This document shows, piece by piece, positions 45,835 through 57,370 of a stretch of DNA of 64,000 nucleotides. The notes beneath the pieces are model-generated. The model had not been told where the DNA came from and made no database searches. It worked only from the letters and a program-made list of their open reading frames with translations. The stretch is from Hyparrhenia diplandra (Eukaryota; Streptophyta; Magnoliopsida; Poales; Poaceae), in assembly GCA_015847255.1 (NCBI GenBank), contig JADLZK010010459.1, positions 155,415-219,414 on the forward strand. The letters are read 5' to 3'. Position numbers and translations under genes: made by a program. The first letter of the stretch is position 1, and every line of letters starts with the position of its first letter.

Positions 45835-46550
45835 TTTTCCATGACAAGATGATCTCAACTCAAATCAAAAGGTTGTAAACTACTTAAGTTTCATAATTGA
45901 GAACTACAATCGGTATGTTGGTGGTTTGTCTATCCGACGTCACTTTAAAACATTTAAATTTCATTTTTTTTTTTTTGAATTTGAGACCTAGTTTTCCATT
46001 ACAAGATAATGTCAAATCAAAAAGTTCTAAACTAAAGAGTTTTCAGGACTTAGCAAGATCTACAATTCTTATTTTAGTTTTTTCCCCATCCAACATAGTG
46101 CTAGTGACATTGTTCACAAATCTTAGAAATGTCTCGTAGTTTCATAAACGCCGAGACATGTGTAACTCTGCGGAAGAATGTTACGCGACGTCGTCGGATC
46201 AAGAAATGACCCGCGGGAATGTTTGCAATGGAATGAGCAGACGGCTTTTTTTTTCGGACGTACTATCCCAACGGTCGCCTCAGAAGATTTCTTCTCGTTA
46301 AAATCACTAGGTGGTCCAAAATTGATGTTTGGAGTTGTAATTTTTAAAATTTAAAATTGAAATGTTATCGATGAAACATGACAAGAGTAATAGAAGTAAG
46401 AATACAATCACCGATAGAGCATGATTTGACAAAAATTTAGAAAGAAAAACCATCATTTTTGGAGTTACTATGATGGAGAAAGACTAGTTACAAGTTTTGA
46501 CCACAGATTAAAAAAAGAAAAATTAGGGTTCTTGAGCCCCGAAGGTCTCC
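45835..46550. repeat. Two duplicated intergenic blocks (R1 and R3)
   Basis: R1, 45,842-46,140 (AGATGATCTCAACTCAAATC...TTGTTCACAAATCTTA), recurs at 57,065-57,370 and in parts at 60,235-60,345 and 60,603-60,860. R3, 46,258-46,545 (TATCCCAACGGTCGC...GAGCCCCGAAGGTCTC), recurs at 49,962-50,210. R3 lies upstream of copies D and F in the same orientation, so gene and flank were duplicated together. Confidence 0.85.
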
Positions 46551-47090
46551 GATGTGGCGGCACACCGGCGTGCGATGATGTTAGTGGAGATGAGGTCTTT
46601 TGCGACGGGAGGACCACCACCGTGATCCCCATAACCTAGCGTTACTAGTATGCGCTATTGGATGAGCGAGTTTAGGCTCCCTACCGAAGCTCGACAACGG
46701 TGGCGGGTACGGCGGAGTGGGGATCGACGCTCCGCCAATGACGACAAGCCGAGGTCAAATAGACGTTATGGAAAGCACCAGCAACGCAACGTAAATTCCT
46801 TTGAACACACGGTCAAGGCGGGGGACGGGTCGGAGAGGGGTTGCCGTCGCGGAGAATGATCGAACGCGGCGGCGGACATGGTGTTGTTCCGTGGCGGCGA
46901 CAACGGCGCTGGGGCAGCGCGTTCTGAGGCGACGTCAACGGCGCCGGAGCATAACCTCCAAGCCGACGAGCCTCGAGGTTCGAAGGTAGAGAAGGGATTG
47001 ACCGTGTGAGTTCAGCCCTCCGAGGCGGCTAGCTAGCCACGCCGAGGTGCTTTCGCGGCGCGCCATGGCTGCGTAGCCGCCGGCCGGCGA
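46550..47090. other. GC-rich stretch, no gene recognised
   Basis: Frames of 62-69 Arg-rich codons look compositional. Part of it (GGTCTCCGATGTGGCGGCAC...CCATAACCTAGCGTT) is echoed at 55,335-55,440, so it belongs to the duplicated unit. Confidence 0.45.
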
Positions 47091-47350
47091 GAATCGCAAA
47101 TAAATTTAACACATGAATACACCATTGTCGCTCTGTTCACTCATCATTTCACCTGCAATCAAACATCCACGCTAAACACATGATTTAGAGAAATACAACA
47201 CATATATTAAATCACAAACACAATACCACATTACACAATTAAAATATAACACAAGGATTACAACGAATTAAAACATCTCACCTAGTGTTCATCACCGCAT
47301 GCTACTCGAGAATCAATCGAACATCAACCAATCCATACATGCACACAACC
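47090..47350. repeat. Duplicated 3'-flank block R2
   Basis: GAGAATCGCAAATAAATTTA through CATACATGCACACAACC recurs at 55,535-55,945 (interrupted by a local duplication), 57,363-57,475 and 60,350-60,605. Weaker echoes occur next to other family members (44,380-44,430, 48,900-48,990, 50,220-50,270). Confidence 0.82.
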
Positions 47351-47426
47351 AAAAGCTAGCAAAAGTTTGTTTGATCGATCTAGATCATGTAGCTAGAGAG
47401 CTAAGCTATAGATAAATGTACACACC

Positions 47427-47450
47427 ACACACACACACACACACACACAT
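47427..47450. repeat. (AC)n microsatellite
   Basis: About twelve AC units, just downstream of copy E. Confidence 0.95.
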
Positions 47451-47503
47451 ATAGATCGGCCTCGCTACTTATACCAACGCGCAGAAATGAAGAACATACC
47501 ACA

Positions 47504-48236
47504 CTAGCCGCGGATCCTACACTCCTCATTTGCAGTACACCCACAGCAGTGGCTCCCATTCCGCCCGGGCGCAGCGATTGTCTCCCAATATGCACCGATG
47601 CCCGTCCGGCGAGGCTCCGGTTGGGCCGGAGGAGGGAGGATCTTTGCCACTCTTGATAGCGGGGCACAACGTCGTTCAACACTTCTATTGCCTGCCCGGA
47701 AGTGCTCGCGGCGATTACTCAGTCGGGCAGCGTCGTGCCGCCCGCCGTGTCGGGCGGGATCTCCCGCAACACCCTCGGGCATGGTCGTCATCGGCGGTGG
47801 CGTTCCGCCCAGAGCGAAGAGCGTGCACGCATCGGGGCGAGCACATGCCCCGAAGTCGGCGGCTTGTTTCACTTGTCGAGAGGCGGCGAGATGGTGAGGC
47901 GACCTTCCACGAAACACGGCGAACATGCTCGCTCGCGCACGCCTCCGGGGTTGCGCCGACCTCGGCGAGCTTGCCGATGAGACTCGGCGCGGTACTCGCG
48001 CGAGTGGTACAGCGGCCGCCCGGCTTGACGTGGCCGTCGACGTCGACCCGCCATCGTTCGCAAAGACCCCGGTCTAGTGGGATGCTCCGGTCCAAATATG
48101 TCGCCGCGGCGCGCTTCGTGTCCAAAAGGGTGGCCCGTAGATTGTAGAGGTCCTCCATAGGATCCTCTGCGGCCATGGCGACGCTGAGCACAATGTCCTC
48201 AAGCAACTCCCGCGGAAGGTTGTCCGGGTTCTCCAT
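47504..48236 (-). CDS. F-box-like gene copy E, frameshifted, shortened tail
   Basis: The start at 48,236 reads MENPDNLPRELLEDIVLSVA and continues in one frame through MAAEDPMEDLYNLRATLLDT, KRAAATYLDRSIPLDRG and WRVDVDGHVKPGG, about 80 clean codons. Frame changes follow, with RNPGGVRERACSPCFVEGR in the Sel1-like position and a later frame ending GCTANEECRIRG and a stop. The stop comes right after ECRIR, so the DECKRFF end seen in copy D is missing. Possible SCF adaptor role as for the other copies. At least three indels separate the segments. Confidence 0.68.
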
Positions 48237-48394
48237 GGCTCGAGGCGGGCGGTGGGGGCTTTTTTTGTGGAAACTTTGAGCGCGGCGGGCGGAGGTGAAT
48301 AGCAAAGCAATATCTGGGTGGCGCCGGGCGGGTGTGTTCCCCGTGCAGCCACGTGTTTTTTTAGGAGAGGCCGGAGAGGCTTTGCGATGACATG

Positions 48395-48625
48395 ACCGGT
48401 GTGTACGGCTTATTTTTCGAGACCGCGCCGTCCACGGCGTAAAATTCATCTAGTACAACTTATTTTCGCGACCGCGCAAATTTTTTTTTTTTCAAGAGCA
48501 CGCCTAGGCGCGTTTTTCATTAAGCGTAAAGAGTGTTACGCCTAGGGCGCCAATGAATACCAACGCCTTTTGATAGAGCGCGCTCAGAACCTTTGCACGG
48601 TGCGTGCGTGTGTAGGTGTATCCTT
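48395..48625 (-). promoter_or_regulatory. Conserved upstream block of F-box-like copy E
   Basis: CATGACCGGTG, a T run, CGCCAATGAATACCAACGCC TTTTGATAGAGCGCG and GTATCCTTTTGCGT recur in the same order at 57,836-57,975, upstream of copy H. Promoter function is inferred from position. Confidence 0.45.
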
Positions 48626-48689
48626 TTGCGTGGAGAGCTCGCGCGGGCTTAACGTCGCCATCGCCCCCGGATTCCGTGCCATCTTTTTC

Positions 48690-48843
48690 GATGCGTCGTC
48701 TTATTCAAATTTTTTACATAAATATAATTTATTTTGTTATTTTATCAAATATAGATACTTGAATATTGATTAATTATTTAAATAAGACGGATGGTCCAAC
48801 ATATGAAATTCAAAAAAAGACAGACTCCATGGGGCCGAGGGAG
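48690..48843. mobile_element. Stowaway-like MITE remnant
   Basis: AATAAGACGGATGGTCCAAC and a decayed GGGGCCGAGGGAG end followed by TA at 48,844-48,845. The left part has GTCGTCTTATTCAAA, its inverted partner. Confidence 0.65.
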
Positions 48844-49041
48844 TAACTCCCATTTGTATACATCACAAATTCACAATTAATCACAACTAAGAAAAAAATT
48901 CTCAGTTCTCACCATCACGCCGCACATACCCAATGGATCGACATCAAGCATCACGCACGCACCAAAAGCTATGGAGGAATTAAGTTTGTTCGATCGAGGT
49001 CTCCATCTAGAGCGTAAATAGAAAGTTTGATCGTAAGAAGA

Positions 49042-49783
49042 TCACCAACCATGGCAAAAGATTAAGTTGAGCGAAGAACCTCGACACTCGTCGCGGATCC
49101 CCGCACTCCTTGCTGAGAACACGCAACACACATCACCCGAGGCGTGACCACGGGCAAAGAAGCCATCGGGCGGGTCGCCGACGGATGCCCGCCATGGCGA
49201 GGCACCATTTGGGCTATAGGACGACGCCACTCTTTCCGTATATGCGCCGCCGCTAAGTAGGCCACCATACTGCTTCCATGCCTCTCGACGGGGCGAAAGT
49301 ACGATTGATGTTCTTCCACATCCCGGCTGTCGAAGCGGTCGCCGATCTCGATCTCCGCCGCGGCGGGGGCATAGTCGCCGCCCACGGCACGGTGTTGGCC
49401 CCAGAGAGCACAAGAGCAAGAACATACTTGGCGGTTTCATGCCCCCGACGCGGGGCGTGCGCGGCATCTCGAGCGGCGGCGTGGCGGTGCGGCGACCTTC
49501 GACAAAGATGGCTTTCATGCCGGCTATGAAGCACGCATCCGGGTTGCCGGCGGTGGCGAGCTTGGTGACAAGACTCGCGATCCTCGGCGACACCCGCTGG
49601 CGGCGGGTACGTAAAACATCTGGTCTAGTCGGATGCTCCGCCCCACTGGGGTCGCCGCCGACGGGCGCTTCATCTGCGAACATGTGGCCCGCAGATTGGC
49701 GAGGGCCTCCATGGGATCTGGCGGCGTCCCTTCGTGACTCGAATCGCAATCTCTACAAGCATGTCACGCGGAAGGTTTTCCAT
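49042..49783 (-). CDS. F-box-like gene copy F, frameshifted near the start
   Basis: The start at 49,783 reads MENLPRDMLVEIAIRVTKG, nearly the same as copy D. One shift leads to MEALANLRATCSQMKRPSAA, then ASLVTKLATAGNPDACFIAG followed by MKAIFVEGRRTATPP, the clearest Sel1-like block of the cluster. GGMKPPSMFLLLC comes next. Later frames give an IRKEWRRPIAQMVPRHGG-like stretch and a degraded tail with AGIRDECRG. About 247 codons. It shares its upstream R3 block with copy D, so the two are likely duplicates of one unit. SCF adaptor role inferred only from the F-box-like start. Confidence 0.68.
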
Positions 49784-50262
49784 GGGCGGCGGCGCGGCGC
49801 GGGGGCTTTTTGGTGGAAGCTCGGCGCGCTCTAGCTATGTTTTGTGCGGCGGGGAGCTGAGCAGTTGGTGGCAGTGCGTAGCCCCGGTGCACGGACGTGG
49901 GATTTTATGAGCGGGGCGGGCGGTGCACTCTGGCGGCGGTATCCAGCTAGCGGCGTACTATCCCAAGGCTCGCTCTGTAATATTTCTTCCGTTAAAATCA
50001 TTAGGTGCTCCAAAATTGATGTTTGAGTTGTAACTTTTGAAATTTGAAATTGAAATGTTATCGATGAAACATGACAAGAGTAATAGAAGTAAGAATACAA
50101 TCGCCGATAGAGCATGATTTGACAAAAATTTTAGAAACAAAACCATAATTTTTTGGAGTTACTATAAGGGAGTAAAAAAGAAAATTAGGGTTCTTGAGCC
50201 CCGAAGGTCTCACCATTGCAAACGTGATAATAACACGAATTACCACATATATACATCAACCA

Positions 50263-51066
50263 TCACGTACCAAAAAAGTAAGATAGATTCGTGCAACTCC
50301 ACCGCCCATCGTGCAACACGGAAGAACTTACTACACTTTCGGCGCGGATCCTACACTCCGGTCGCGAAACGGGGGTTGTATGCCATAGGCCGTGCCCCCA
50401 TTGAACGGGTGCCGCAGTAGTCTCCCCATGTGCACCGATGCCCGCCCGGGCGAGGCGAGGTTGTGCGTGAGGAAGATGAAGATTCGCCTCTCTGCATATG
50501 GCGCCACCAACAAGTGGATTACGCAACACTTCCTTGCTGATTTCCGGTGTTCGCGCGCATTTCGCGGCCCTCGGGTGCGACCATCGTCACCGCCGTGTCG
50601 CTCCGGCTCATAACACCGCCGGCACGGTCGTCATCGGCGGCGGTGGCGTTCCGCGCCAGGGCGAGAGAGCATGCACATACCGGCGAGTGCATGCCTTTGA
50701 GTTGGCGGCTTCTTCCGGCAAGCGGGGCGGGCGAGCGGTGCCGCGGCCTTCCACGAACATGGCGGAACATGCTGCTCCGCCGAAACACGCCTCGGGTTGC
50801 CGACCTCGGCTGACTTCTTTGATGAGACTTCGCTTAACTCCTTAGCGAGTAATACTGGCGGCCTAAGGGTGACGTAGCCCGTTGACCCGCCGCCCGTCGT
50901 CGCGGCACGGTCTAGTGGGATGCTCGGTCGGTATGGCGCCGTGGCATGACGCCGTGTCCGTGCAATTGGCCCGTAGATTGTAGAGGGCCCGCATAGGATC
51001 TGTGCGGCCATGGCGACGTGAACACAACGTCCTCAAGCAACTCCCTACGGAAGGTTACCGCGGCAT
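50263..51066 (-). pseudogene. F-box-like gene copy G, most degraded copy
   Basis: At the expected start (51,066) the sequence gives ATGCCGCGGTAACCTTCC, with an early stop where relatives read MENLPRELL. Downstream, MAAQILCGPSTIYGP, a shifted AEVGNPRRVSAEQHVPPCSW and a PECRIRA tail (about 50,355) keep the family order. At least four frame changes occur. I call it a pseudogene, with the caution that base errors are common in this window. Confidence 0.62.
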
Positions 51067-51079
51067 GGCTCGGGGCTCA

Positions 51080-52960
51080 CGGCGCACGGTTTTCCTCGAA
51101 GCCCGCGCTGGGTGCGGGAAAGGAAGATGAATGGTGTTCTCGCCGATGATGCGAGATGGAGGGCGAAAAAGCATCTTGGCTGGCCGGGTCGGTGCCGATC
51201 GATTTGTTGTGACTTGTGAGAGAAAAGCTTTGTTGGCGGCCCGAACAAACCGAGAGTGATGAGTTGGGATTATTACTAGTACACGGTGGGCCGGTCTTTG
51301 TCGGGCGAAGAGGTCGAGTGACAAACGAGTGGTGAAATGCGAGGGCGGCTCCATTTGCTTGTGTGTATAGCAAGTAGGTTTCAAAATTAAACTTCATATT
51401 TTTTTTTGCATGGGACGGGCTCATCATATCCACAGTTCCACACGACACACCTTGCATGCGTATCCTTTGCGTATCCATGAGGCGGGTATCCGCAGGTTTC
51501 GGTTTTTCGGGTCTCGGGTTTCTTGGTATGTGAGGGCGATTTTTTTTTTTGACAGAGAATAGAGGGAGAGGGTTTGATTTTTGGTTGGTGTGTGCGTGGA
51601 ATGGGGTGGGGCCCGGGGGTGGTAGTGTAATCGTGTGGACTACCGGGTGGCATGTGTATATGGCTTGGGTGGGGGGTAGGCGGGGCTGGTGGCAAGTGAA
51701 GGAGAAGGGTCGGTTAACTCATGAGTGGTTCGTGGGCGGTATGTGGTGGTGAGTTGGAGTAGATTCAAAAACAGAAGAAACATAGAAAAATATATATAGG
51801 GTAAATTTTTTTCTACACCCATAGTATATCTCAAGATTTGTGGTATATATGACCGAACCAAGTGCATGTGGATGAAGTATATATGATCATACTAGACCAT
51901 CTATGGTGGTATATATGTTAAGTATGCATTCATACGTTGAGTATATGGATATACTTTTTTATATACAACAAAGTAGTGACATTTTATGTAATATATTAAA
52001 AAATATAGGTTCCTTCCAAATTTTTCGTGTAGTAAGATCTAGAGTATCTTAATATGAGTATCTAAACATACTCAAACCGATAAACAAGTATGAACACATA
52101 CACAATGTGGTTTTTATGAATATGAGTGTACTACACCGGGTGCAAACTTCAAAGATTGACGACCGCAGTGCCACGTAGTCAAATATCACGTAAAAAACCG
52201 CCAATAACGGTCATAGATTTCTAACTCATACATTTCTTTTTCATACCCACGGCAACGCCGGGGATATGACGAAGGCCGAAGGGCGGGCGAGGTGCACTCG
52301 CTAACTCCATGCGCACAATATATTTTTTGTACAATATTCAAGATATGGATAATGGGTTACACAATGGGGTTAAAAAAAACCCTACGAAAAGCTACTCATT
52401 TCTCGGGTAGCAAGGCGGTAGCAAAGAAGATAGTCGATGGACTAAGCCGAAAAAAAAAAATAGGATGGGTCGATCAATCCGAAATACATCTTAGCCCTCC
52501 TAAATCTATGTAATTATGAATAAAAATTTAGGTGGGGCTTAGGTAGGGCTATGTGTAATTTTGATCGATAGGGGGGCTAGAGCCCAACCTACTCATTTCT
52601 CAGGTAGCAAGGCGGTAGTGGCAGTAGTCGATAGTTTTTTTTAGATAATGGATAATACAATCCGGCCTCTACATCCAGAGATGTACACAGCCAATTATTA
52701 CAAATGTCGAAAAGCCCAAAAACCCCAATGTCTTGAACAACGACATGGAAATTATAACAAACGGAAAAGATGTTTGCACCCTCTATTAGAAATTTCTAAA
52801 GCAACCATCTCTAAACGCTTGCTCAAACATACGAGGGCAGTAGTCCATAGTGTGGAGTGATTGCCTTGTGTACGTGGAGGAGAATAGATTCATGTTGGCG
52901 TGTGTATAGCAAATATAGGTTCAAAAAAAAAAATTAAACTTTATATTTTTTTTCCATGAC
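51080..52960. other. Intergenic, with repeats
   Basis: 51,365-51,480 is an upstream-type block (AGTTCCACACGACACACCTT then GCATGCGTATCCTTTGC), recurring in part at 52,900-53,000. 51,540-51,740 is G-rich. 51,840-52,115 is an inverted copy of 41,985-42,215. 52,380-52,440 and 52,583-52,630 share CTACTCATTTCTC.GGTAGCAAGGCGGTAG. 52,630-52,850 starts TTTTTTTTAGATAATGG and may be the antisense 3' end of a retroposon. No gene recognised. Confidence 0.5.
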
Positions 52961-53050
52961 CTTGCATGCGTATCCTTTGCTTATCCCACACACCTCTCGC
53001 CAAGAGGGCGATGTTCCGCCATCGTTGGCTAGTTCCATCAAAGATCGATG

Positions 53051-53055
53051 CCGGT
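53051..53055. repeat. Target-site duplication of the solo LTR, left copy (CCGGT)
   Basis: Exact match to 55,023-55,027. Confidence 0.85.
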
Positions 53056-54148
53056 TGTTGCATTTCTTAAAGCGCAATCACTAGAAACAGGTTTAGAACC
53101 CATTTCTAATAACGGCGCCAGAAATGCGCCGTTGACATTCCTAAGTGAAACCACCGTGTCGGTGATAACACTAGATACATCAACGGTGATAGATCTTGCC
53201 AAATAAGATATTCATCCGCAAAGTTTACGGATCTATCATTGTAGCATTTCACCCGAAGTATTCGTGGTATCGTTATTTTATATTTTCCCAAAGGAAGGCA
53301 TGGTGTAAAAGTCTCTAATCGGACATGGTCAAGATGACACGAATGTATAATAGACCAATGCTCATAATAGGGGTAAAATAAGATAGGTAGTAGGATAACT
53401 TGACACACACACTCAAGCCAATCTCAAGGATAAAGGTAAAAGAATGAATAAAAGAATAAATCTAATATGGAGAGGGCATATCCTAGATAGTCGTGTCAAG
53501 ATAGCAGATACACACATGTTTTACTGTTAGAGATTCTAAGTCAAGATAGCCAAGGTCTCGCTGAATTACTTCGGGCACCGACCAACGCCCAATGGGGGAA
53601 GCTTCCGGCAATTAGCTCTACGACACGGTCGAACGTGGGGGATTTCAAGGCACGGACAAGGCTTGTCACGACCAAGCCGCCTACCCCCTCAACCGTGGGA
53701 TGCACCGCAAAAAGATAGGCAACCCTAGCCCGGACACCACGTCTACACTAGTGATTATCACTCTAGCGTGTTAACAAGGCTTACCCTGTCCCCGGGGTCC
53801 TTCTACTAGAGCGCCGCCGGCGGAAGAACGACTACCAATCCCGCAACCCAACATCAACCAAGACTAACTCTAGGTAGAACTCATCATATCGATCTAGCTC
53901 TTGGTCTAAACATGTATGTATGATAAATTAAGCACGAAGTTCTATAAGACAAGATCATGATATAGAAACTATAGACTAGTTCTTCAACCAAGATTATATC
54001 ACAAGAACTTTGCTCTAATTCAAGAACATGACTATATTGATAAGTAGAGAACAAGAACAAGATGAAGAACTCTAAATTGCTCATACCGAATAGCTCCAAA
54101 ATGTCTTGCTCTCCTTTTAATATCCTTGCCAAACTCCTCCTAAGTACA

Positions 54149-54262
54149 AACTAAAAAAGAAGAAGAAGAAGAAGAAGAAAAAGAAGAAAGAAAAGAAAAA
54201 GAAGAAAGAAAAAAGAAGAAGAAGAAGAAGAAGAAGAAAGAAGAAGAAGAAGAAAAGGGAGA
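54149..54262. repeat. (GAA)n-type microsatellite in the solo LTR
   Basis: Over 100 bp of AAGAAG/AAAGAAA repeats, located in the transcribed part of the LTR. Confidence 0.95.
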
Positions 54263-54308
54263 GAGGCTTTCTTGTGTGGTGTGTGTTACAAGTGAGGGAG
54301 TGCCCATC

Positions 54309-54318
54309 TATTTATAGG
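54309..54318 (-). promoter_or_regulatory. TATA box of the solo LTR
   Basis: The minus strand reads CCTATAAATA, followed by GATGGGCACTCCCTCACTTG, a promoter-like layout. Confidence 0.6.
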
Positions 54319-55022
54319 ACCTTCACCATGGGATCCTATCATGGCTAAGCCATTTGGTACTAATCCCGCACCGTCTTCCTCGGGCAAGCAAACACCGCCT
54401 CCGGACTTTTTTGGTCGAGATGGGCCGCCAGGGCTAAGATGGGCGATTTGGCCTCGCGAGGGTGCGGGCGCACCCTAAGGTGCGCGTGCACCAATATGAT
54501 CTCCGTTTGGGCTGAAACTTTGCATGAGCACGTGGGCCTCGGAGTTAGCTTCGTTCGAGTATTCGTTCGCTGAAATCCGATTCGTATGATGAAAGTTATG
54601 CCCAAAACATTGAACCCATGTCCTGCGGCCCGTTTATCATTTCATGTTGGATTCGGCCTCGACCTCTTTGGGCTTGTGTTTGGATATTGATATTTTATGG
54701 GCTTTTTCTCCTCTCTTCTCCTTGCTTTGCTTATGTCCATTTAGGGCCTTGTTATCTTTTATATGTTTTCCTTTGCTTTTGGCCCAAAATGTATATGTTT
54801 GGTCCATTTCTCCCTTGGGCTTGATGTTCTTCAGAATGCGCTTTCTGGGGCGCCTTTTGGTGCATTTTCCACTTGGTTTTATATAAATCCTGCAAAATAT
54901 TATTTTGGTACTACAAGTGGAATTATGTCAATAATAAATGTATATGTGTGTAGTAAGGTATAGTTTCACCCCTTATTGGTAGAATGTTGACGTTAAAAAT
55001 ATGTCGTTGGTGACCGTCAACA

Positions 55023-55027
55023 CCGGT
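55023..55027. repeat. Target-site duplication of the solo LTR, right copy (CCGGT)
   Basis: Exact match to 53,051-53,055, directly after the CAACA end. Confidence 0.85.
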
Positions 55028-55198
55028 CTCGTCGGCGAGGCACCGATTGGGCCGACGAGGGCGAAGGGCGGGACGCGAGTATACTGACTCGCTTATCTTA
55101 TTTCGGCTTATTCTCTCTCTCTCACGAATACTATTCAATCAGCCATCACCCAAAATCGGCCGAACAACTATTTTTTTCGAGCACGGGTGCGTAACATA

Positions 55199-55300
55199 CA
55201 CCCTCCATCCCACAAATAAAAGTCCGCGGTTTGACTTTTACAATCCCCGCTTGACCATTCGTCTTATTTACAATCCCCTGCTTGACCATTCATTACGCTT
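55199..55300. mobile_element. Truncated Stowaway-like MITE
   Basis: CACCCTCCATCCCACAAAT after TA (55,197-55,198) matches the left end of the complete copy at 45,590. CTTGACCATTCGTC and a second CTTGACCATTC follow, and the right end is missing. Confidence 0.7.
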
Positions 55301-55448
55301 TTTGACCACAGATTAAAATTCTTGAGCCCTGAAAAGTTCTCCGACATGGGCAAAGACACCGGCGCTCCGGATGTCACGGAGATGTGGTCTCTAAGACGGG
55401 TGGACAACCACCGCATCGTAACCTAGAGCGTTGCTATCTATGCTATCG

Positions 55449-55755
55449 AATGAGAGAGAAGGGTGAGAGTCCGGCCGAGTCGGCTAGCTCATCGCGACGA
55501 GATGCTCGCGAAGGCGGCCATGGTGCAATACGCCGGCGGTGAGAATCGCAAATAAATTTAACACCTCGCAAGCATGAATATACGTACCATTGGCACTCTG
55601 TTCACTCATCATTTCAGCTGCAATCAAGAATGAGAGAGAAGGGTGAGAGTCCGGCCAAAGTCGGCTAGCTCGTCGCGCGAGGTGCTCGCCGGGCGCCATG
55701 GTCGCGTTGTCGCCGGGGGTGAGAATCGCAAATAAATTTAACACCTCGCAAGCAT
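55449..55755. repeat. 180-bp tandem duplication in the 3' flank of copy H
   Basis: AATGAGAGAGAAGGGTGAGA starts at 55,449 and again at 55,629, and both copies run to AATTTAACACCTCGCAAGCA. Confidence 0.88.
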
Positions 55756-56011
55756 TAAATTTGGAGAAATACAACATATTGATATTTAATCACAAGCACC
55801 ATCGCCCCACACAAACACGACAATATAATAACACATGGATTACAACCGATTAAAACATCTCGTGGTTCATAATCGCTACTCGGAGGATAGATCGAACATC
55901 AACCAAAATGCATACATCCATCACCGCGTATGCATGCACACAACACGACGCCGCTCGAGACCGCATCATCATCCTCCGGACGAGCCCAGCTGCTCGCGAG
56001 CGATTAACCTA

Positions 56012-56797
56012 TCACACTTCGTCGTGAATCCTACACTCCTCATTGCGGTACACCCCGTGACTCGAATGGCATAGTGGATGAAATCTAGGTAGCACTATAC
56101 TCATCGTTCGGCCAAGCCGCGCAGTCATAGTAAAATACGTGGTGCCTCATCATCTTCCCATCCGCACCGATGCCGGTCATGGCGAGGCAAGGTTGGGCGA
56201 GAGGGGAAGACGAAGCGCTTACCTTCAATGGCGTCCGTCACCACCTGCGCCATTGCTTTGTTGAAGTGCGGTGGCGGTTCAAGCTCCCCCAACATTTTTG
56301 CCACCTCGCCGTATCTTCGGCCTCAATCTCCCTACAACACCTCTCGGGCATGGTCGTCATCGCGGCGGTGGCGTTCCGCAGAGAGGTAAGGCGTGCACAT
56401 AGCGAGCATGTGCATGCCCTGAAGTCGGCGGCTTGTTTCGGTTTGTCGAGGGGCGGCGAGGCGGTGTCGCGACCTTCCACAAACCACGGTGACATGCACG
56501 CTGACGAAGCACGCCTCCGGGTTGCCGACCTCGGCGGCTTCGGCCATGAGACTCGCGCGATAGCCGTAGCGAGAGTAGTACAGCTGCCCGCGGGTAGTCG
56601 GCGCCGACGCCGAACCGCCCGCCGCGTCGTTGCGACACCGGTCATAGTGGGATGCTCCGCCTAGCATGGCGCCGCTGCACGCTCTCGTGTCCAGTGCAGG
56701 GTGTGGCCCACGATTGTAGAGGTCCTCCATAGGATCCTGCGGCCATGCGACGTGAAGCTTAATGTCCTCAAAGCAACTCCCGCGGAAGGTTCTCCAT
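56012..56797 (-). CDS. F-box-like gene copy H, frameshifted
   Basis: The start at 56,797 reads MENLPRELL, then a TGA caused by one extra T; the next frame gives EDIKLHVAWPQDPMEDLYNR. EVGNPEACFVSVHVTVVCGR keeps the Sel1-like motif near 56,500. The tail reads VYRNEECRIHDEV and a stop at 56,012. Three or more indels. Overall order and length (about 260 codons) match copy E, whose upstream block it also shares. SCF adaptor role inferred only. Confidence 0.66.
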
Positions 56798-57064
56798 GGC
56801 AAGAGGCGTGGTGCGGTGGGGCTTTTTTTGCTTGGAGCTTTGAGTGCGGCGCGCGTGAAAAGTCGGGCCTCGGTAGTGAGCAAATCGGAATGCGTTCGCC
56901 AATATATATATAATGCAATGCGTTACGAGGAGCTGGCCGGCCGGTGAGCACCGGTGGGGAGTGGTCGGCGACGTGACGACATGCATGGCCCGCGGAACGC
57001 ATCAAAGCAAGTAAATGGACAGACGCCGCTCTTTCCCAATACGCGAATCGAACCGTTGCATGTT

Positions 57065-57370
57065 TATCCATGACAAGATGATCTCAAATCAAAAGCTTGT
57101 AAACTACAAAGTTTCATGGATATTTGGGAACTACAGTCTTTATATTGGTAGTTTGTCTGAGGTCATTCAAAAATTTAAATTTCCAAATTTCATTTGTTTT
57201 ATTTCATTTAAAAAAAAAAATTGAGACCTAGTTTTCCATTACAAGATAATGCCAAATCAAAAGGTTTTAAACTAGAAAGTTTCATAACTTAGTAAGATCT
57301 ACAATTAATTCTCAATTTGGTTGTTTCCCCATCCGACATCCATGCTAGTGATTGTTCACGAATCTTAATT
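57065..57370. repeat. Duplicated block R1, second copy
   Basis: GATGATCTCAAATCAAAAGC through ATTGTTCACGAATCTTA matches 45,842-46,140. Confidence 0.85.

Larger units (their letters stand above)
53056..55022 (-). mobile_element. Solo LTR (1,967 bp) with CCGGT target duplication
   Basis: Plus-strand ends are TGTTGCATTTC (53,056) and GACCGTCAACA (55,022), so TGTTG...CAACA. They are flanked exactly by CCGGT at 53,051-53,055 and 55,023-55,027. A minus-strand TATA box lies at 54,309-54,318. No gag or pol sequence is present. It is related in layout to the LTR at 1-992. Flanking DNA on the two sides joins into an upstream-type block like 57,950-58,090, which shows the pre-insertion site. Confidence 0.85.

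Noticed and set aside
53111..53120. TGGCGCCGTT on the minus strand as a primer-binding site inside an intact gypsy element
   Set aside because: The exact CCGGT duplication and TGTTG/CAACA ends place the element boundary at 53,056, so this sequence lies inside the LTR and not beyond it. No gag or pol lies next to it.
53079..53135. CACTAGAAACAGG as a second CACTA terminus
   Set aside because: It lies inside the solo LTR, no matching inverted end was found, and the text may simply be LTR sequence.
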